Both the position numbers and the translations under genes were made by a program. 64,000 nucleotides of DNA from Natrinema sp. HArc-T2 (GTDB lineage Archaea > Halobacteriota > Halobacteria > Halobacteriales > Natrialbaceae), in NCBI RefSeq assembly GCF_041821085.1, contig NZ_JBGUAZ010000006.1, positions 124,001 to 188,000 on the forward strand, written 5' to 3'. Below, in pieces: positions 27,034 through 39,069 of this stretch (position 1 is its first letter; each line of letters begins with the position of its first letter). The notes under the pieces were generated by a model that saw only the letters and a program-made list of their open reading frames with translations, had not been told where the DNA came from and made no database searches.

Positions 27034-28038
27034 ATGATGACTGACAGAGACGTCCACCTGCCCGTCGCCGCACAGCCGACGATCGAGTCGATCGTCGACT
27101 ACACGCAGGCGGCTGAAGACGCCGGTTACGATTGTGCGTGGCTCCCCGAAACGTGGGGTCGCGACGCCGTCACCGTGCTGTCGGCGATGGCCGAGCGAAC
27201 CGACGCGATCGACATCGGCTCGAGCATTCTCAACACCTACTCGCGGTCGCCGGCGCTGCTGGGCCAGACGGCGGCGACGCTTCAGGAACTCGCTGCGGGC
27301 CGGTTCCGGCTTGGACTCGGCCCGAGCGGCCCGGTCGTGATCGAGAACTGGCACGGCGTCGAGTACGGCAACCCGCTCAAGCGGACCCGCGAGACCGTCG
27401 AGATCGTCCGGCAGGTCCTTTCGGGCGAGCCCGTCGACTACGACGGCGACGACTTCGAGCTGTCGGGCTTTCGGCTGCGCTGTGACCCGCCGGAAACGAC
27501 TCCACCGATCGAGGTCACCGGGATGGGTCCCAAGGCGGTCGAACTCGCGGGCCGCTTTGCCGACGGCTGGCACGGCATCATGCTCACACCCGAGGGGATC
27601 GACGCGCGACTCGAGGACATCGAGCGCGGTGCCGACCTGGGCGATCGTGACCCCGACGATGTCCACGTCACTGCCGGCGTTACCTGCTGCGTGCGGGACG
27701 ATCCCCACGAAGCGCGTGCGCTCGCCCGCCAGCACGTCGCATTCTACATCGGCGGGATGGGGACGTTCTACCGGGATTCCCTCGAGCGCCAGGGCTACGA
27801 CGAGGCCGCCGCCATCTACGACGCCTGGCAGGACGGCGACCGCGAGCGTGCACTCGAACTCGTCGACGAAAATATCGTCGACGACCTCTGTGCGGTCGGC
27901 AGTCCGGAAACGGCTCGCGAGCAACTCGCGCGCTACGAGGCAGTCGACGGGCTCGACGCCATCGCGGTCAGTTTCCCGCGCGGTGCCGACGAGGAAGGAA
28001 TTCGCCAGACGATGGCTGCGGTCGCACCAGATCGCTGA
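27034..28038 (+). CDS. F420-dependent LLM-class oxidoreductase (TIGR04024-like)
   Basis: This 334-residue protein of the bacterial luciferase-like monooxygenase superfamily belongs to the group using reduced coenzyme F420. Barrel features include DYTQAAEDAGYDCAWLPETWGRDAVTVLSAMAE, GSSILNTYSRSPALL and ELAAGRFRLGLGPSGP. Sequence matches the haloarchaeal F420-dependent subfamily typified by NP1902A-like proteins (recognition, not a search). Substrate unknown. Two ATGs (27034, 27037) are possible. It is divergent from AIM24 and 127 bp from the next gene. Confidence 0.85.
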   Translation: MMTDRDVHLPVAAQPTIESIVDYTQAAEDAGYDCAWLPETWGRDAVTVLSAMAERTDAIDIGSSILNTYSRSPALLGQTAATLQELAAGRFRLGLGPSGPVVIENWHGVEYGNPLKRTRETVEIVRQVLSGEPVDYDGDDFELSGFRLRCDPPETTPPIEVTGMGPKAVELAGRFADGWHGIMLTPEGIDARLEDIERGADLGDRDPDDVHVTAGVTCCVRDDPHEARALARQHVAFYIGGMGTFYRDSLERQGYDEAAAIYDAWQDGDRERALELVDENIVDDLCAVGSPETAREQLARYEAVDGLDAIAVSFPRGADEEGIRQTMAAVAPDR

Positions 28039-28165
28039 CTGGTTCTTGAACCGAATGGGGCTTTCGGAGCCGTGTCGGGGGGTTCGCCATATACAAGACA
28101 GTATCAGTTCCATCGAACTCGAGGGCTTCGACAGCTACAAACCGCCCGTTGTTCCAGTTCGTGGT

Positions 28166-29167
28166 ATGCCCGGCAAGGTGAGTCCGGACGATCTGCTCAC
28201 GCACGTCTTCCAGCGAACGGGGGCTGCCGAGACCGACGAGACGGTCTTACAGGGCCCGGCTGAGGGCGAGGACGCCGCCGCGATCGACTGGCCCGACGGC
28301 GAGGGAACGCTCGTGGTCAGCTCCGATCCGATCTCGTTGGCCGCCTCGCAGGTCGGCCAACTCGGTATCGCCGTCGCGACCAACGACGTCGCTGTCTCGG
28401 GGGCCGATCCGCGCTGGTTGACCGCCGTCGTGTTGCTCCCGACCGGCACCGATACGACCGTTCTCGAGGAAATCACCAACGACCTCGACGCAGCCGCCCG
28501 CGAACTCGGCGCATCGATCGTCGGCGGCCACTCGGAGTACGTCGACCAACTCGAGCGACCGCTGCTCTCGCTGACGGCGATGGGTGCGACCGAGCGGTAC
28601 GTTCCGACCGGCGGCGCCAAGCCAGGAGATGCCGTCGTCCTCACCAAGGCGGCGGGAATAGAAGGCTCGGCCATCCTCGCGGCGGATTTCGGCGACAACC
28701 TCGATGTCGAGCCGGAGCTCCGCGACCGCGCCGCAAGCTATCTCGAGGAGATCAGCGTTCTCCCCGAATCACGGATCGTCCGCGAGTACGCGACGGCGAT
28801 GCACGATCCCACAGAGGGTGGCGTCACGTCGGGCTTGCTCGAGGTGGCCCGTGCTTCGAACGTTCGACTCGAGATCGACCGCGACGCCGTCCCGGTCCGC
28901 GAGCCGACGGCGGCGCTGTGTGCTGCTGCTGGCGTCGATCCGTTGCGAATTTTCGGCTCCGGCGCGTTGCTCGCAACCGTTCCCGAGGATACAGTCGATG
29001 CCTGTCTCATCGAACTCGACGAGGCTGGGCTCGAGGCCGCGACGATCGGCACTGTCAGTGCGCTCGAGGGGGGAGACCCCGAACTCGTGCTCGACGGCGA
29101 GTCGATCGCCGACCCGATCGAAGACGAACTCTATCCGCTGTGGGCGCAGGCGGACAGCAAGGAGTGA
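28166..29167 (+). CDS. AIR synthase-related / HypE-like protein
   Basis: This 333-residue protein of the PurM/HypE/ThiL superfamily binds ATP at a dimer interface. Visible features are GEDAAAIDWPDGEGTLVVSSDPI, VGQLGIAVATNDVAVSGADPRW, VGGHSEYV, and MHDPTEGGVTSGLLEVA, the last typical of HypE. No hyp or hydrogenase gene is near, so a generic AIR synthase-like enzyme of unknown reaction is the safer call. The ATG at 28166 (MPGKVSPDDLLTHVF) is chosen since the stretch upstream in frame is not protein-like. Confidence 0.85.
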   Translation: MPGKVSPDDLLTHVFQRTGAAETDETVLQGPAEGEDAAAIDWPDGEGTLVVSSDPISLAASQVGQLGIAVATNDVAVSGADPRWLTAVVLLPTGTDTTVLEEITNDLDAAARELGASIVGGHSEYVDQLERPLLSLTAMGATERYVPTGGAKPGDAVVLTKAAGIEGSAILAADFGDNLDVEPELRDRAASYLEEISVLPESRIVREYATAMHDPTEGGVTSGLLEVARASNVRLEIDRDAVPVREPTAALCAAAGVDPLRIFGSGALLATVPEDTVDACLIELDEAGLEAATIGTVSALEGGDPELVLDGESIADPIEDELYPLWAQADSKE

Positions 29168-29206
29168 TCGGCTCGAGGGAGCGAGTTTCGAGCACGCCGG
29201 CGGTCG

Positions 29207-29521
29207 TCACTCGAGTCGGACGGCAGTGCCGTACGCGATGACTTCTGACCCACCGTTTGCGATCTCGGAACTCTCGAGTCGGACGTTGACCACGGCGTCG
29301 GCACCCATCGAGTCGGCGTCCGCGACCATACGTGAGATCGCTTCGTCGCGCGCGTCGGTCAGCAGCTCCGAGTAAGCTTTGAGCTCACCGCCGGTGATAT
29401 TCCGGATTGACTGTGTGATATCGCGACCGACGTTTCGTGCTTTGACCGTGTTGCCGCGTGCGATGCCAAGCGATTCTCGAATCTCGTGACCGGGGACCGT
29501 CTCAGTAGTGACGAGTTCCAT
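29207..29521 (-). CDS. YbjQ family (UPF0145) heavy-metal-binding-domain protein
   Basis: The protein has 104 residues: MELVTTETVPGHEIRESLGI, GNTVKARNVGRDI and MGADAVVNVRLESSEI. This is the YbjQ pentamer-forming fold, suggested to bind metal or small ligands, with no proven function. The start is the ATG at 29521 after an AT-rich promoter-like stretch (TTTACTATTAG in the reverse direction). It converges with the AIR synthase-like gene (39 bp gap). Confidence 0.9.
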   Translation of the reverse strand: MELVTTETVPGHEIRESLGIARGNTVKARNVGRDITQSIRNITGGELKAYSELLTDARDEAISRMVADADSMGADAVVNVRLESSEIANGGSEVIAYGTAVRLE

Positions 29522-29645
29522 ACGCAATCGTATTGATTTTCTAATAGTAAATACCATTCCAACGGTGTGACCGTTCGGCTGATATGAGACGTCAGCGAGT
29601 CGGCAGCAGGCCGGTCGACGACGACACTGGCCGGTCAGCCGACAC

Positions 29646-30485
29646 TCACCGTGACTCGAGCGCGTCAACCTCGAGCCGACCGACGGCAGCCGGAGCGAGG
29701 AAGATGCCACCCAGAAGCATCGCATAGAGCACGACCAACAGCGGTTCGACCGTTTCGACGAGCGATTCGGCCACCTGAACGACGGCCACGAATCCACCAC
29801 CGACGACGAGAAGCACGAATCCCTCGAGCCGGGATCGCAGCGCTGGCAGGTCCGGCAGCCGTTGTGAACCCAGCAGGCCCCCGATCGAGCCGCCGAGTCC
29901 GAGCAGCGAGTCGGTCGTGCCACCGGCGATGACGACTGCGGGAATCGAGAGGACGAGTGCAATCGCGAAGCCGGTCGTCGGGTCGCCGCCCGTGAGTCGA
30001 TCCATGGCGGCGATGAAGACGATGCCGAGGAGCACACCGACGATCACGTCACCGAGGTAGTGGACGCCAAGGACGACGCGTGAAAGCGAGACGAGGACGA
30101 CGAGCGTCCCGGCAGCCAGCAGCGCCCGTCGGTCCCGCGTCCGATCGTACGCGGAGACGAGGCCGCCGTAGACGACGGTCGCAGCGAAGGCGTGCCCGCT
30201 CGGGAAGCCGTAGCCAGTGTGTTCGTCCTCGAGCGGGACCAGCATGGCGTCTGCCGGCGGTCGCGGGAGTGCAAACAGCGACTTGAGTGCCAGCAGAAGC
30301 GCCAGTCCGGCGATCGCATAACTGATCACGAGCGCGCTCCGGCGGCGACTCGACCACCAGAACAGCACCGCGAGCAAGAGCATGAGCGCGGTCGTTCCAC
30401 CGAGGTCGGTCACGAAGACGACGAACTCCGCGTATTCGGTGGAGACAGCATCCCGAACGAGTGCACTCTGCTCTTTGAGTCGCAT
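29646..30485 (-). CDS. PAP2-superfamily membrane phosphatase
   Basis: This 279-residue integral membrane protein contains the three PAP2 signatures: KSLFALPRP, YGFPSGHAFAA (PSGH) and SRVVLGVHYLGD. These form the vanadate-sensitive active site facing outside or in the membrane plane and hydrolyse lipid phosphates such as phosphatidate or polyprenyl pyrophosphate. About seven helices are visible, one or two more than the minimal PAP2, in the C-terminal part. The substrate cannot be told. Confidence 0.88.
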   Translation of the reverse strand: MRLKEQSALVRDAVSTEYAEFVVFVTDLGGTTALMLLLAVLFWWSSRRRSALVISYAIAGLALLLALKSLFALPRPPADAMLVPLEDEHTGYGFPSGHAFAATVVYGGLVSAYDRTRDRRALLAAGTLVVLVSLSRVVLGVHYLGDVIVGVLLGIVFIAAMDRLTGGDPTTGFAIALVLSIPAVVIAGGTTDSLLGLGGSIGGLLGSQRLPDLPALRSRLEGFVLLVVGGGFVAVVQVAESLVETVEPLLVVLYAMLLGGIFLAPAAVGRLEVDALESR

Positions 30486-30581
30486 GTCGTCGGTCGTTAC
30501 TCTCAGCGAAAGATAAGTGTAGGGAGTTTCGAGACGGGTGTGTCCGGTTCACCCACGAACCGGATCGTGACGGCTGGCGGC

Positions 30582-33320
30582 TTACCGTCGCGCCCACGCG
30601 AGCATGCGCTCGTAGACCGGATCGGACGCGAGTGCCGACGAGTCGCCGACCAGCACCAGCGCGCGTTTGGGCCGGGTCAACGCAACGTTGATTCGGCGGT
30701 AGTCCTCGAAGATCGGCCCCTCGAGCGTGCCTGTCGCCGTAAAGGAGACGATGATGACCTCCTGACTCGAGCCCTGGAAGCGGTCGACGGTGTCGACGGC
30801 GACATCGTCGGGGACGTGCTTCGAGATCTCCGAGACCTGCGCACGGAAGGGCGCGATGACGCCGATTTCGGAGCGCTCGAGGCCGGCGGCCTCGTACGAC
30901 TCGATCAACTCGGCGATCCGTTTGGCTTCCTCGCTGTCGGTATACCGGCTCGGGTCGCCCGTAACGTCGACGAACGAGACCGGATCCTGTAACTTTGGGG
31001 GCAGCGCGTCGCGAGAGACGCCCTCAAGATCGTCGAGCGTCCGTCCCGCGACCGACGGCGTCGCGGGCCGAAGCTGGCCGTCGTAGAACTCCGTGGAGGC
31101 GAAGGCCTGGATGCGCTGGTTCATCCGGTACTGGCGGTCGAGCATGACGCCGGCGTCGAGATACAGGTCGACGAGGCGCTCGAACAGCGACTCGGAAAGA
31201 TCGTTCTCGGCGCGCACGACGGGCGGGAGCTGCTCGTGATCGCCGACGAGGACGAACCGCTCGGCTAAGTTGATCGCCGCACAGGTCCCGGGCTCGGTGA
31301 GCTGGGCGGCCTCGTCGACCAGCGCCACGTCGAAGGCCTGCTCTTTCATGACCCGTGAACCGCAGGTCGCAGTCGTCGCCGCAACGACCTGTGCGTTCTG
31401 CAGTTTCGCGACGCGGTCGTCGGGATCGCCGGCCCGCTCGAGCCGGTACGGTTCCATGTCCGAGCGGACGCCGCTTTCAGAGCCGACGCGGACGACCCGC
31501 TCGTCGTCGAGCACGTCACCTAATTGCTCGAGGGTGGCCTCGAGCGCGTTATCGACGGCGCGGTTCGTAAAGGCCGACAGCAGGACGCGCTCGCCGCGCT
31601 CGACCATCGCACGGATGGCCTGGGCGATGGTGTAGGTCTTCCCGGTGCCCGGCGGGCCGTGGATTAGCGCACAGTCTCGCGCGCCGACGGCCTTCGTCAC
31701 GGCCTCGTTCTGGCGCTCGTTGTTGTCGATGAACGTCTCGTCTACGTCCTCAAACTCGGGTTCCGCGCGCCCGAACAGGATATCCTTGCGTCGCGCGTCG
31801 CCTTTCAGGAGCGCATCGTGCATCGCGACGAGCAGCCGGTCGGTCGTCAGCTCGGAAGGATAGACGTCGAGTCGCGTTACTTCGACCGGCTCGTCCGTCG
31901 TGAGGACGATCTCGTCGTCTAACCGCTCGATCCGTGCCAACTCGGAGTCGCCGCGAACCGGGTGGCCGTCGCTTGCGAGGACGAGGTCGCCCTCCCGGAG
32001 CTTCGACGTTGCCCCGCCCTCACGGCGCGCTCTGAGTTCCCAGCGGCCACCTTCGAGCGACCGCTTTTCGACGAACTCGAGGTCGATCAGCGCGCGGTCG
32101 TCGTCGGCCCGTTCTTCGGCGCTCTGTTCCCAGAGCTTGGCGTACTCGCGGTGGACCTCGCGGCGTTCCTCCTCGATCGCGCGATAGAAGCGCTCGAAGT
32201 ACTCGCGTTCTGCCTCGGGCAGCGGCTGGCCGATCTGGCCGGCCTTGGACTCCTGATCGAGCCGACCGGAGACGACCATGCAGGTGTCCTGCTCGAAGCA
32301 GTATTCGCACTTCGCGTCGGCCTCGTAGCCCGTCGGGATGTCGCCCGACATCTCCATCGCCGCGATCTCGTTGCGCAGGCGGACGACGTATTTTAGGAGC
32401 CCGTTGCCCATCGAGAAGTCCTTCGCAGGGGTGAGGTCGCCGGTCTCCTCGTTGCGATCGAGCGCCGAGTTCTTCGTGTAGAGCAACGTGCCGGTGTCGA
32501 CGTCGCCGCCGTGTTCCTCAAGCAACAGCGCGTAACAGGCGGCCTGGACCTTGTCCTTGAACCGCGGTTCTTTCTTCAGGTTCTTCCCCGTCTTGAGTTC
32601 GACCGGCGAACCCCGTCGGATCGCGTCGGCTCGCCCACGGATACCGAACGTTTCGCTGATGAGCAACTGCTCGGAGCGCCAGTTATCGTCCTCAGTGAGC
32701 CTGCCCTGCTCGAGCCAGCCTTCGATCGCTTTGGCGTTCTCACGGACGTCCTCAGCGACGGCCTCGGGCGTCTCGCCCAGCAGGCCGAGTTGGAGGCCGC
32801 GTTCCTCGACGCGGGCGTCGATCGACTCCTCTATGTCCCGGCCCCGCAGGAGATCGCCGAAGACCTCGTGGACGAGCGTCCCCTTCACAACGGGGTAGTT
32901 CAGCGGCACGCCCGAGAGCTTGTTCAGGTAGTACAGGCGGGGACACTCGACCCAGTTGCGGATCGACGTGACGCTGACCAGAAAGGAGGGTTCGACGACG
33001 ACGTAGGAGTCGCCCGTCGTCGCGTACTGCGTCTCTCCCTGGTACTCCTCCTCCTTGGCATTGGTCACGAGCAACTCCATTCCCGGCTCGAGCAATTCGG
33101 CCGACTCCGTCCACTTGTTCCAGAGCGTCACCGTCGTGGTCTCGTGGCTCTCCGCGACGGTCGCCGTCCCGCCATCGCCGAGTGTCGGTGTGGCGTCGCC
33201 GGGCGGCTCGAGACCGTCGTCGGCCAGTCGAAGCGGCACCTCGGCGAGGTCATTCTCGCCGTAGCTCGTCGACACCGACCGCACGTCGACCTCGTCAGCG
33301 ACGGTTCCGCGTACGTACAC
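30582..33320 (-). CDS. Dna2/Cas4-like nuclease fused to a superfamily 1 helicase
   Basis: The protein has 912 residues. An N-terminal OB-like part (about 1-100) precedes a Cas4/RecB-like nuclease with four Cys for a 4Fe-4S cluster (Cys126, Cys338, Cys341, Cys347) and catalytic residues His151, Asp232, Glu241 and Lys243 (GRADAIRRGSPVELKTGK). An SF1 helicase follows: Walker A GPPGTGKT (555-562), Walker B VDEAAQ (about 668-673), QYRMN, and VDRFQGSSQEV. This is the layout of Dna2, which trims 5' flaps and acts in end resection. All catalytic residues seem present. Confidence 0.88.
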   Translation of the reverse strand: MYVRGTVADEVDVRSVSTSYGENDLAEVPLRLADDGLEPPGDATPTLGDGGTATVAESHETTTVTLWNKWTESAELLEPGMELLVTNAKEEEYQGETQYATTGDSYVVVEPSFLVSVTSIRNWVECPRLYYLNKLSGVPLNYPVVKGTLVHEVFGDLLRGRDIEESIDARVEERGLQLGLLGETPEAVAEDVRENAKAIEGWLEQGRLTEDDNWRSEQLLISETFGIRGRADAIRRGSPVELKTGKNLKKEPRFKDKVQAACYALLLEEHGGDVDTGTLLYTKNSALDRNEETGDLTPAKDFSMGNGLLKYVVRLRNEIAAMEMSGDIPTGYEADAKCEYCFEQDTCMVVSGRLDQESKAGQIGQPLPEAEREYFERFYRAIEEERREVHREYAKLWEQSAEERADDDRALIDLEFVEKRSLEGGRWELRARREGGATSKLREGDLVLASDGHPVRGDSELARIERLDDEIVLTTDEPVEVTRLDVYPSELTTDRLLVAMHDALLKGDARRKDILFGRAEPEFEDVDETFIDNNERQNEAVTKAVGARDCALIHGPPGTGKTYTIAQAIRAMVERGERVLLSAFTNRAVDNALEATLEQLGDVLDDERVVRVGSESGVRSDMEPYRLERAGDPDDRVAKLQNAQVVAATTATCGSRVMKEQAFDVALVDEAAQLTEPGTCAAINLAERFVLVGDHEQLPPVVRAENDLSESLFERLVDLYLDAGVMLDRQYRMNQRIQAFASTEFYDGQLRPATPSVAGRTLDDLEGVSRDALPPKLQDPVSFVDVTGDPSRYTDSEEAKRIAELIESYEAAGLERSEIGVIAPFRAQVSEISKHVPDDVAVDTVDRFQGSSQEVIIVSFTATGTLEGPIFEDYRRINVALTRPKRALVLVGDSSALASDPVYERMLAWARR

Positions 33321-33538
33321 AGCGTACCGTCACGGTCGAGTGATCAAAAACGCTATCGGTCGCTCGGCTGTAGGCGAGCGCTCGTGAGCCGCTGGCGGAC
33401 AGCTGCGCTCAGCCGTCGATAACCGACGGTTACTGTCCGTTTCAGTGAGACGTGGAACCGTCTCTGATATCAATCAGACCGTGAGCGAAAGAACGGACGC
33501 GGACGCTTTTGCGAGCGAGCGCCAACCCGCTGTCTGCT

Positions 33539-34093
33539 ATGAGCGACCCCAACAGCGACGACCGTCGGACGGGTGGCTCGTCCGCGGACGACACCGACGG
33601 GCCACCGAACCGCACGGAAACAGCCACAACCGACATCGGCCACGGCACCGGTGTCGGTAACCGACCAGACATGGGCGGCAACCCACGCGACGAGTCCACC
33701 CAGGTCGCAACCACGGAACGACGGCGAGACACGTCGGTCCTCAGCCTCCTCGTCGCCGTCATCGGGGTGTGGGTCGCGCTGTCGACGGTCGTCTTCGAGA
33801 CGACGGCTGCGCCGCTCTGGAACAACGTCCTCGTCGGCCTCGTCATCGGCGCCGCCGCGGGCTATAACTACTACCGACTGACGAACGACATCCCGCTCAG
33901 TACCGCCATCGCGTCGCTGATCACCATCCTCGGCATCTGGTTGATCATCTCGACTGCGCTGCTCGAGATGACCGGCGGCCCATTTTGGAATACGATCGTG
34001 TCCGGGCTGTTGATCGCCGGAATCGCGGGGTACAACACCTACGAAGCCCGCGAAGCACGAACGGTCGCGACCGAACCCGAGGCGGAACCCTAG
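33539..34093 (+). CDS. SPW-repeat membrane protein
   Basis: The protein has 184 residues. A hydrophilic tail (1-70, Asp/Thr-rich, with GHGTGVGNRPDMGG) precedes four hydrophobic segments arranged as two repeats. Each repeat has a GVWVALS- or GIWLIIS-type segment followed by WNNVLVGLVIGAAAGYNYYR or WNTIVSGLLIAGIAGYNTYE, matching the SPW family. Function is unknown; SPW proteins may be stress-associated. Its 3' end overlaps the convergent small gene by 4 bp. Confidence 0.8.
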   Translation: MSDPNSDDRRTGGSSADDTDGPPNRTETATTDIGHGTGVGNRPDMGGNPRDESTQVATTERRRDTSVLSLLVAVIGVWVALSTVVFETTAAPLWNNVLVGLVIGAAAGYNYYRLTNDIPLSTAIASLITILGIWLIISTALLEMTGGPFWNTIVSGLLIAGIAGYNTYEAREARTVATEPEAEP

Positions 34094-34344
34094 AGCCGGT
34101 TCGATCCGTAGTCGGCCTCGAGCCGATGGATACGGTGTTCGGCAGCGTGGTGGCTCATCGCGACGGTAGAAAATATCAGCATGACAACGGCGAAACCGAT
34201 CGAAACGATCGGCGAAACGCCGTTGACGTAGCTATTGCTGAGTTGTCCCAGCGCCAGTGCAAGCGGGGCAAGTGTTAGCAGCGAACTTTTCGCTGGCGTG
34301 GCACGAAACAGTTCGGCGAACGAGAGTGAGCGGCGGCGAGACAT
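34090..34344 (-). CDS. Small two-helix membrane protein, unknown
   Basis: This 84-residue protein opens with a basic MSRRRSLSFAELFRATPAKSS; two membrane helices (about 22-42, LTLAPLALALGQLSNSYVNG, and 44-64, SPIVSIGFAVVMLIFSTVAM) are followed by a His-rich tail (SHHAAEHRIHRLE). No family recognised. It overlaps the SPW gene by 4 bp in convergent orientation, which argues that both ends are real. Confidence 0.6.
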   Translation of the reverse strand: MSRRRSLSFAELFRATPAKSSLLTLAPLALALGQLSNSYVNGVSPIVSIGFAVVMLIFSTVAMSHHAAEHRIHRLEADYGSNRL

Positions 34345-34498
34345 CGGAAAGCGTCAGTTACGCATCCTGCTCTGGGAGTCGTCGTATTCCTTTTGGTTCC
34401 CCTCTCACCTCCCACCTGCTGCGTGGTGGAACAGTCGCTCCGGGGCGTCTGTCGAAGTAATCGATACGTTCTTTCTGCCGGCGACCCTCCTATCTGGT

Positions 34499-35050
34499 AT
34501 GCGGATACGCGAGTGGCAGGACATACTCGAGGACGTCACGGAGCGAGACGTCGATCCGGAGGACTGGCGTGCCGTCGCCGGTGATCGTGCCGGTGGCGTC
34601 GGCGAAGACATGTACCTCGCGCATCCCCGGGCCGGCGTCTTCTTTCTGAAAACGTACGCGAAAAACCCCTTCGAGGTCCGTGGCGTCGGCACGCGGGTCG
34701 CGCGCAACCTCGACGACGAGATCGGCTCGTTTATGCCCGAGCGCGACGCGGGTGGACGCTTTGCGGTCCAGTCACCGCCCGAAAACGAGTCTCAGGCCGA
34801 GACCGTCGGTAAGCGTCTGGAGACGGTCCTCGAGACGCACGCGGATGCGCCAACCCGTCCACAGGATCTGTTCGACGACGTGATGGAGGCCATCGAGAGC
34901 CCCGCCTTCGGACCGATGGCGTACGACCAGTACGACCGACCCGACGAACTTGAGGACCTCGCGGAGCGCTTTGAGGAGGCAGACGACCTGTTGAACGCGG
35001 AACTCGACGACCTTATCGAGACGGACGAAGTCGATCGGGGCTTCATGTGA
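34499..35050 (+). CDS. Conserved haloarchaeal protein of unknown function
   Basis: The protein has 183 residues beginning MRIREWQDILEDVTERDVDPEDWRAVAG. It is acidic, soluble, and mainly alpha-helical, with a YLAHPRAGVFFLKTYAKNPFEVRGVGTRVARNLDDEIGSFMP core and a Glu/Asp-rich C-terminus (YDRPDELEDLAERFEEADDLL). No enzyme motif is visible. The next gene, an NTF2-like protein, starts 70 bp downstream. Confidence 0.75.
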   Translation: MRIREWQDILEDVTERDVDPEDWRAVAGDRAGGVGEDMYLAHPRAGVFFLKTYAKNPFEVRGVGTRVARNLDDEIGSFMPERDAGGRFAVQSPPENESQAETVGKRLETVLETHADAPTRPQDLFDDVMEAIESPAFGPMAYDQYDRPDELEDLAERFEEADDLLNAELDDLIETDEVDRGFM

Positions 35051-35120
35051 GACTGCCGGCGAGGGAGGGCCTGCGTTCGCGTCCGGTGGCTCTTTGGGAT
35101 CGCGCTTCGAGCATAGGGGT

Positions 35121-35528
35121 ATGTCACCGAGTGCCGAGGCGATCGTCTGCGACTACTACGATGCACTCTGCAACGGCGACCCCCTCGTGCCGTACTTCCG
35201 TGACGACGCCTCAACCGTCAAGTTCGGCATCAGCGAGTCCCTGTTCGGGATCGACGAGATTGCACGAGCGCTCACGGAACAGACCGAGACGACCGACGAG
35301 TGGACGGTCAGCAGTCGGCATCTCGTCGTCGACAAACGCGACGACTTTGCGACGATGGCTGACGACGTCACGATGGCCTGGACGGACACGGAAAGCGGTG
35401 ATCGATACCGCTTCGACAGCCGCTGGAGCGGAACGCTGGTAAGAGCAGTGGTGGAAGGGGAGGCAGACGCGGACGCACCGGCCTGGCAGTTTACCGTGCT
35501 GCACGTCAGCGCACCCTGCGAACTATGA
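35121..35528 (+). CDS. SnoaL/NTF2-like protein
   Basis: This 135-residue protein has the small cone-shaped fold pattern AIVCDYYDALCNGDPLVPYFRDDAS ... FGIDEIARALTEQTETT and WSGTLVRAVV. Such proteins act as ligand-binding or isomerase domains and the ligand is unknown. The ATG at 35121 follows GTATG. The stop overlaps the next start (ATGA), so it is cotranslated with a small membrane protein. Confidence 0.7.
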   Translation: MSPSAEAIVCDYYDALCNGDPLVPYFRDDASTVKFGISESLFGIDEIARALTEQTETTDEWTVSSRHLVVDKRDDFATMADDVTMAWTDTESGDRYRFDSRWSGTLVRAVVEGEADADAPAWQFTVLHVSAPCEL

Positions 35529-35731
35529 GTCGCGGTCCTGCTCGCTCGAGCACACAGCAGCGCGCCGCCGATCAGCTCAAACTCGTGTTCGTATTGCTGG
35601 TCGGACTCTCGGGCGGTCTGATCGCCTTCCAGAGCGACGCCTCACTGGTAGTGATCGGACTCGCGATACTCGGCGGGATCGCCACCGGGGGCGCGTTGCT
35701 CTGGTACTTAATCTGGATTATGGCCGACTAG
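35525..35731 (+). CDS. Small two-helix membrane protein
   Basis: The protein has 68 residues: a hydrophilic start (MSRGPARSSTQQRAADQ) then LKLVFVLLVGLSGGLIAFQ and LVVIGLAILGGIATGGALLWYLIW. A widespread haloarchaeal-type small protein; function unknown. It begins in the stop codon of the NTF2-like gene (4 bp overlap), supporting both as real and coexpressed. Confidence 0.65.
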   Translation: MSRGPARSSTQQRAADQLKLVFVLLVGLSGGLIAFQSDASLVVIGLAILGGIATGGALLWYLIWIMAD

Positions 35732-35758
35732 GGTCGCAGATCTCCCTCGAGCGCCGTA

Positions 35759-36742
35759 TCAGCGATCGACGCGTCGAATCCACAGTTCCGGCGCGTCGAG
35801 TTCGTCGTGGGTCGGCAGGTTCTCCGGTTGCTCCCAGACGAGACCTGCCGTCTCGAGATCGCGGACGGCGACGACATGTTCGAAGAAGTTCTTCCCGCGT
35901 TCGTACTGGCGCTGTTTGAGTCCGAGACCGAGCAGCCGACGGAACAGCCGCTGGAGGGGACCCCGACCCTGCCGGCGCTCGTCGAGTTTGCGCCGCAGGT
36001 CCTCGTACTCCTCGTCGAAGGCGTGATCCATCAGGAGTTCGGCATAGCCTTCGACGACAGTCATCGCGGCGTCAAGGTCGCGGAACGCCTCGCGGTCGAA
36101 CGAGCCCTCCGAGAGGGTGGCGATGCCCTCTTCCATGCGGGCCTCGAGATGGTCCGAAAGCCACGGTGCAGCCCCGAACTCGGCGGCATGAGTCACCTCG
36201 TGGAAGGCGATCCAGCGGCGGAACCGGTCGGCGTCGACGCCGAGCGTGTCGGCGGCGTTGCGGATGTTCGGTCGGATGAAATACAGCGCGTGATCGTCGT
36301 CGGGCATGTCGGCCAGCAAGAGGGGATCGTACTGCCCCAAGACGTTCCGCCCGAGGAAGGCAAGTAGGACAGTCATCGTCCCCGTGTTGATCGTCCGGGC
36401 GACGCCGGGGAACGCGCCGGTGTGGGTCTCGAGGGCACCCATGACCCGCTCGAAGGTGGCGACGTTGGCGTCGATCCAGTGGTGGCGATTCTGGATCTCG
36501 ATCGTCTCGGGCACGTCGAAGTCGGCACCGGAGACCGCCCGCACAGCCGCACGCGCGTCCCGAACGTCGCGGGCATAGCCCTCGCGCTCGCCGGGTTCGA
36601 GCTCGAGCGCGCCGGGATCGGTTGCCGCTTTAGCGGCGTCGGCAGCCGATCGCCAGTCGATCGCATCGTCACCGGACGCCCCGGCAACGGCCCGGGCGCT
36701 ACGATAGAGATTCACGACAGTAACTAGGGGAAGGAAGCGCAA
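35759..36742 (-). CDS. DUF2342-type zinc-dependent hydrolase (F420-biosynthesis-associated family)
   Basis: This 327-residue protein has the zincin motif HEVTH (181-185, in WIAFHEVTHAAEF). Sequence is similar in layout to the actinobacterial/haloarchaeal family annotated as coenzyme F420 biosynthesis-associated or DUF2342. Other features: MTVLLAFLGRNVLGQYDPLLLADM and MEEGIATLSEGS. The exact reaction is unknown. It is divergent from, and unrelated to, the small membrane gene upstream. Confidence 0.8.
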   Translation of the reverse strand: MRFLPLVTVVNLYRSARAVAGASGDDAIDWRSAADAAKAATDPGALELEPGEREGYARDVRDARAAVRAVSGADFDVPETIEIQNRHHWIDANVATFERVMGALETHTGAFPGVARTINTGTMTVLLAFLGRNVLGQYDPLLLADMPDDDHALYFIRPNIRNAADTLGVDADRFRRWIAFHEVTHAAEFGAAPWLSDHLEARMEEGIATLSEGSFDREAFRDLDAAMTVVEGYAELLMDHAFDEEYEDLRRKLDERRQGRGPLQRLFRRLLGLGLKQRQYERGKNFFEHVVAVRDLETAGLVWEQPENLPTHDELDAPELWIRRVDR

Positions 36743-36953
<211 letters not shown>

Positions 36954-37052
36954 ATAGGGATGAAGCCGACCAATAGTATTCACCCGCCGACGATGGCATC
37001 GACGGGGTTCCAACGCAATCGTTAAGACGTTCTACCGTGATAGTATACATAG

Positions 37053-39069
<2,017 letters not shown>
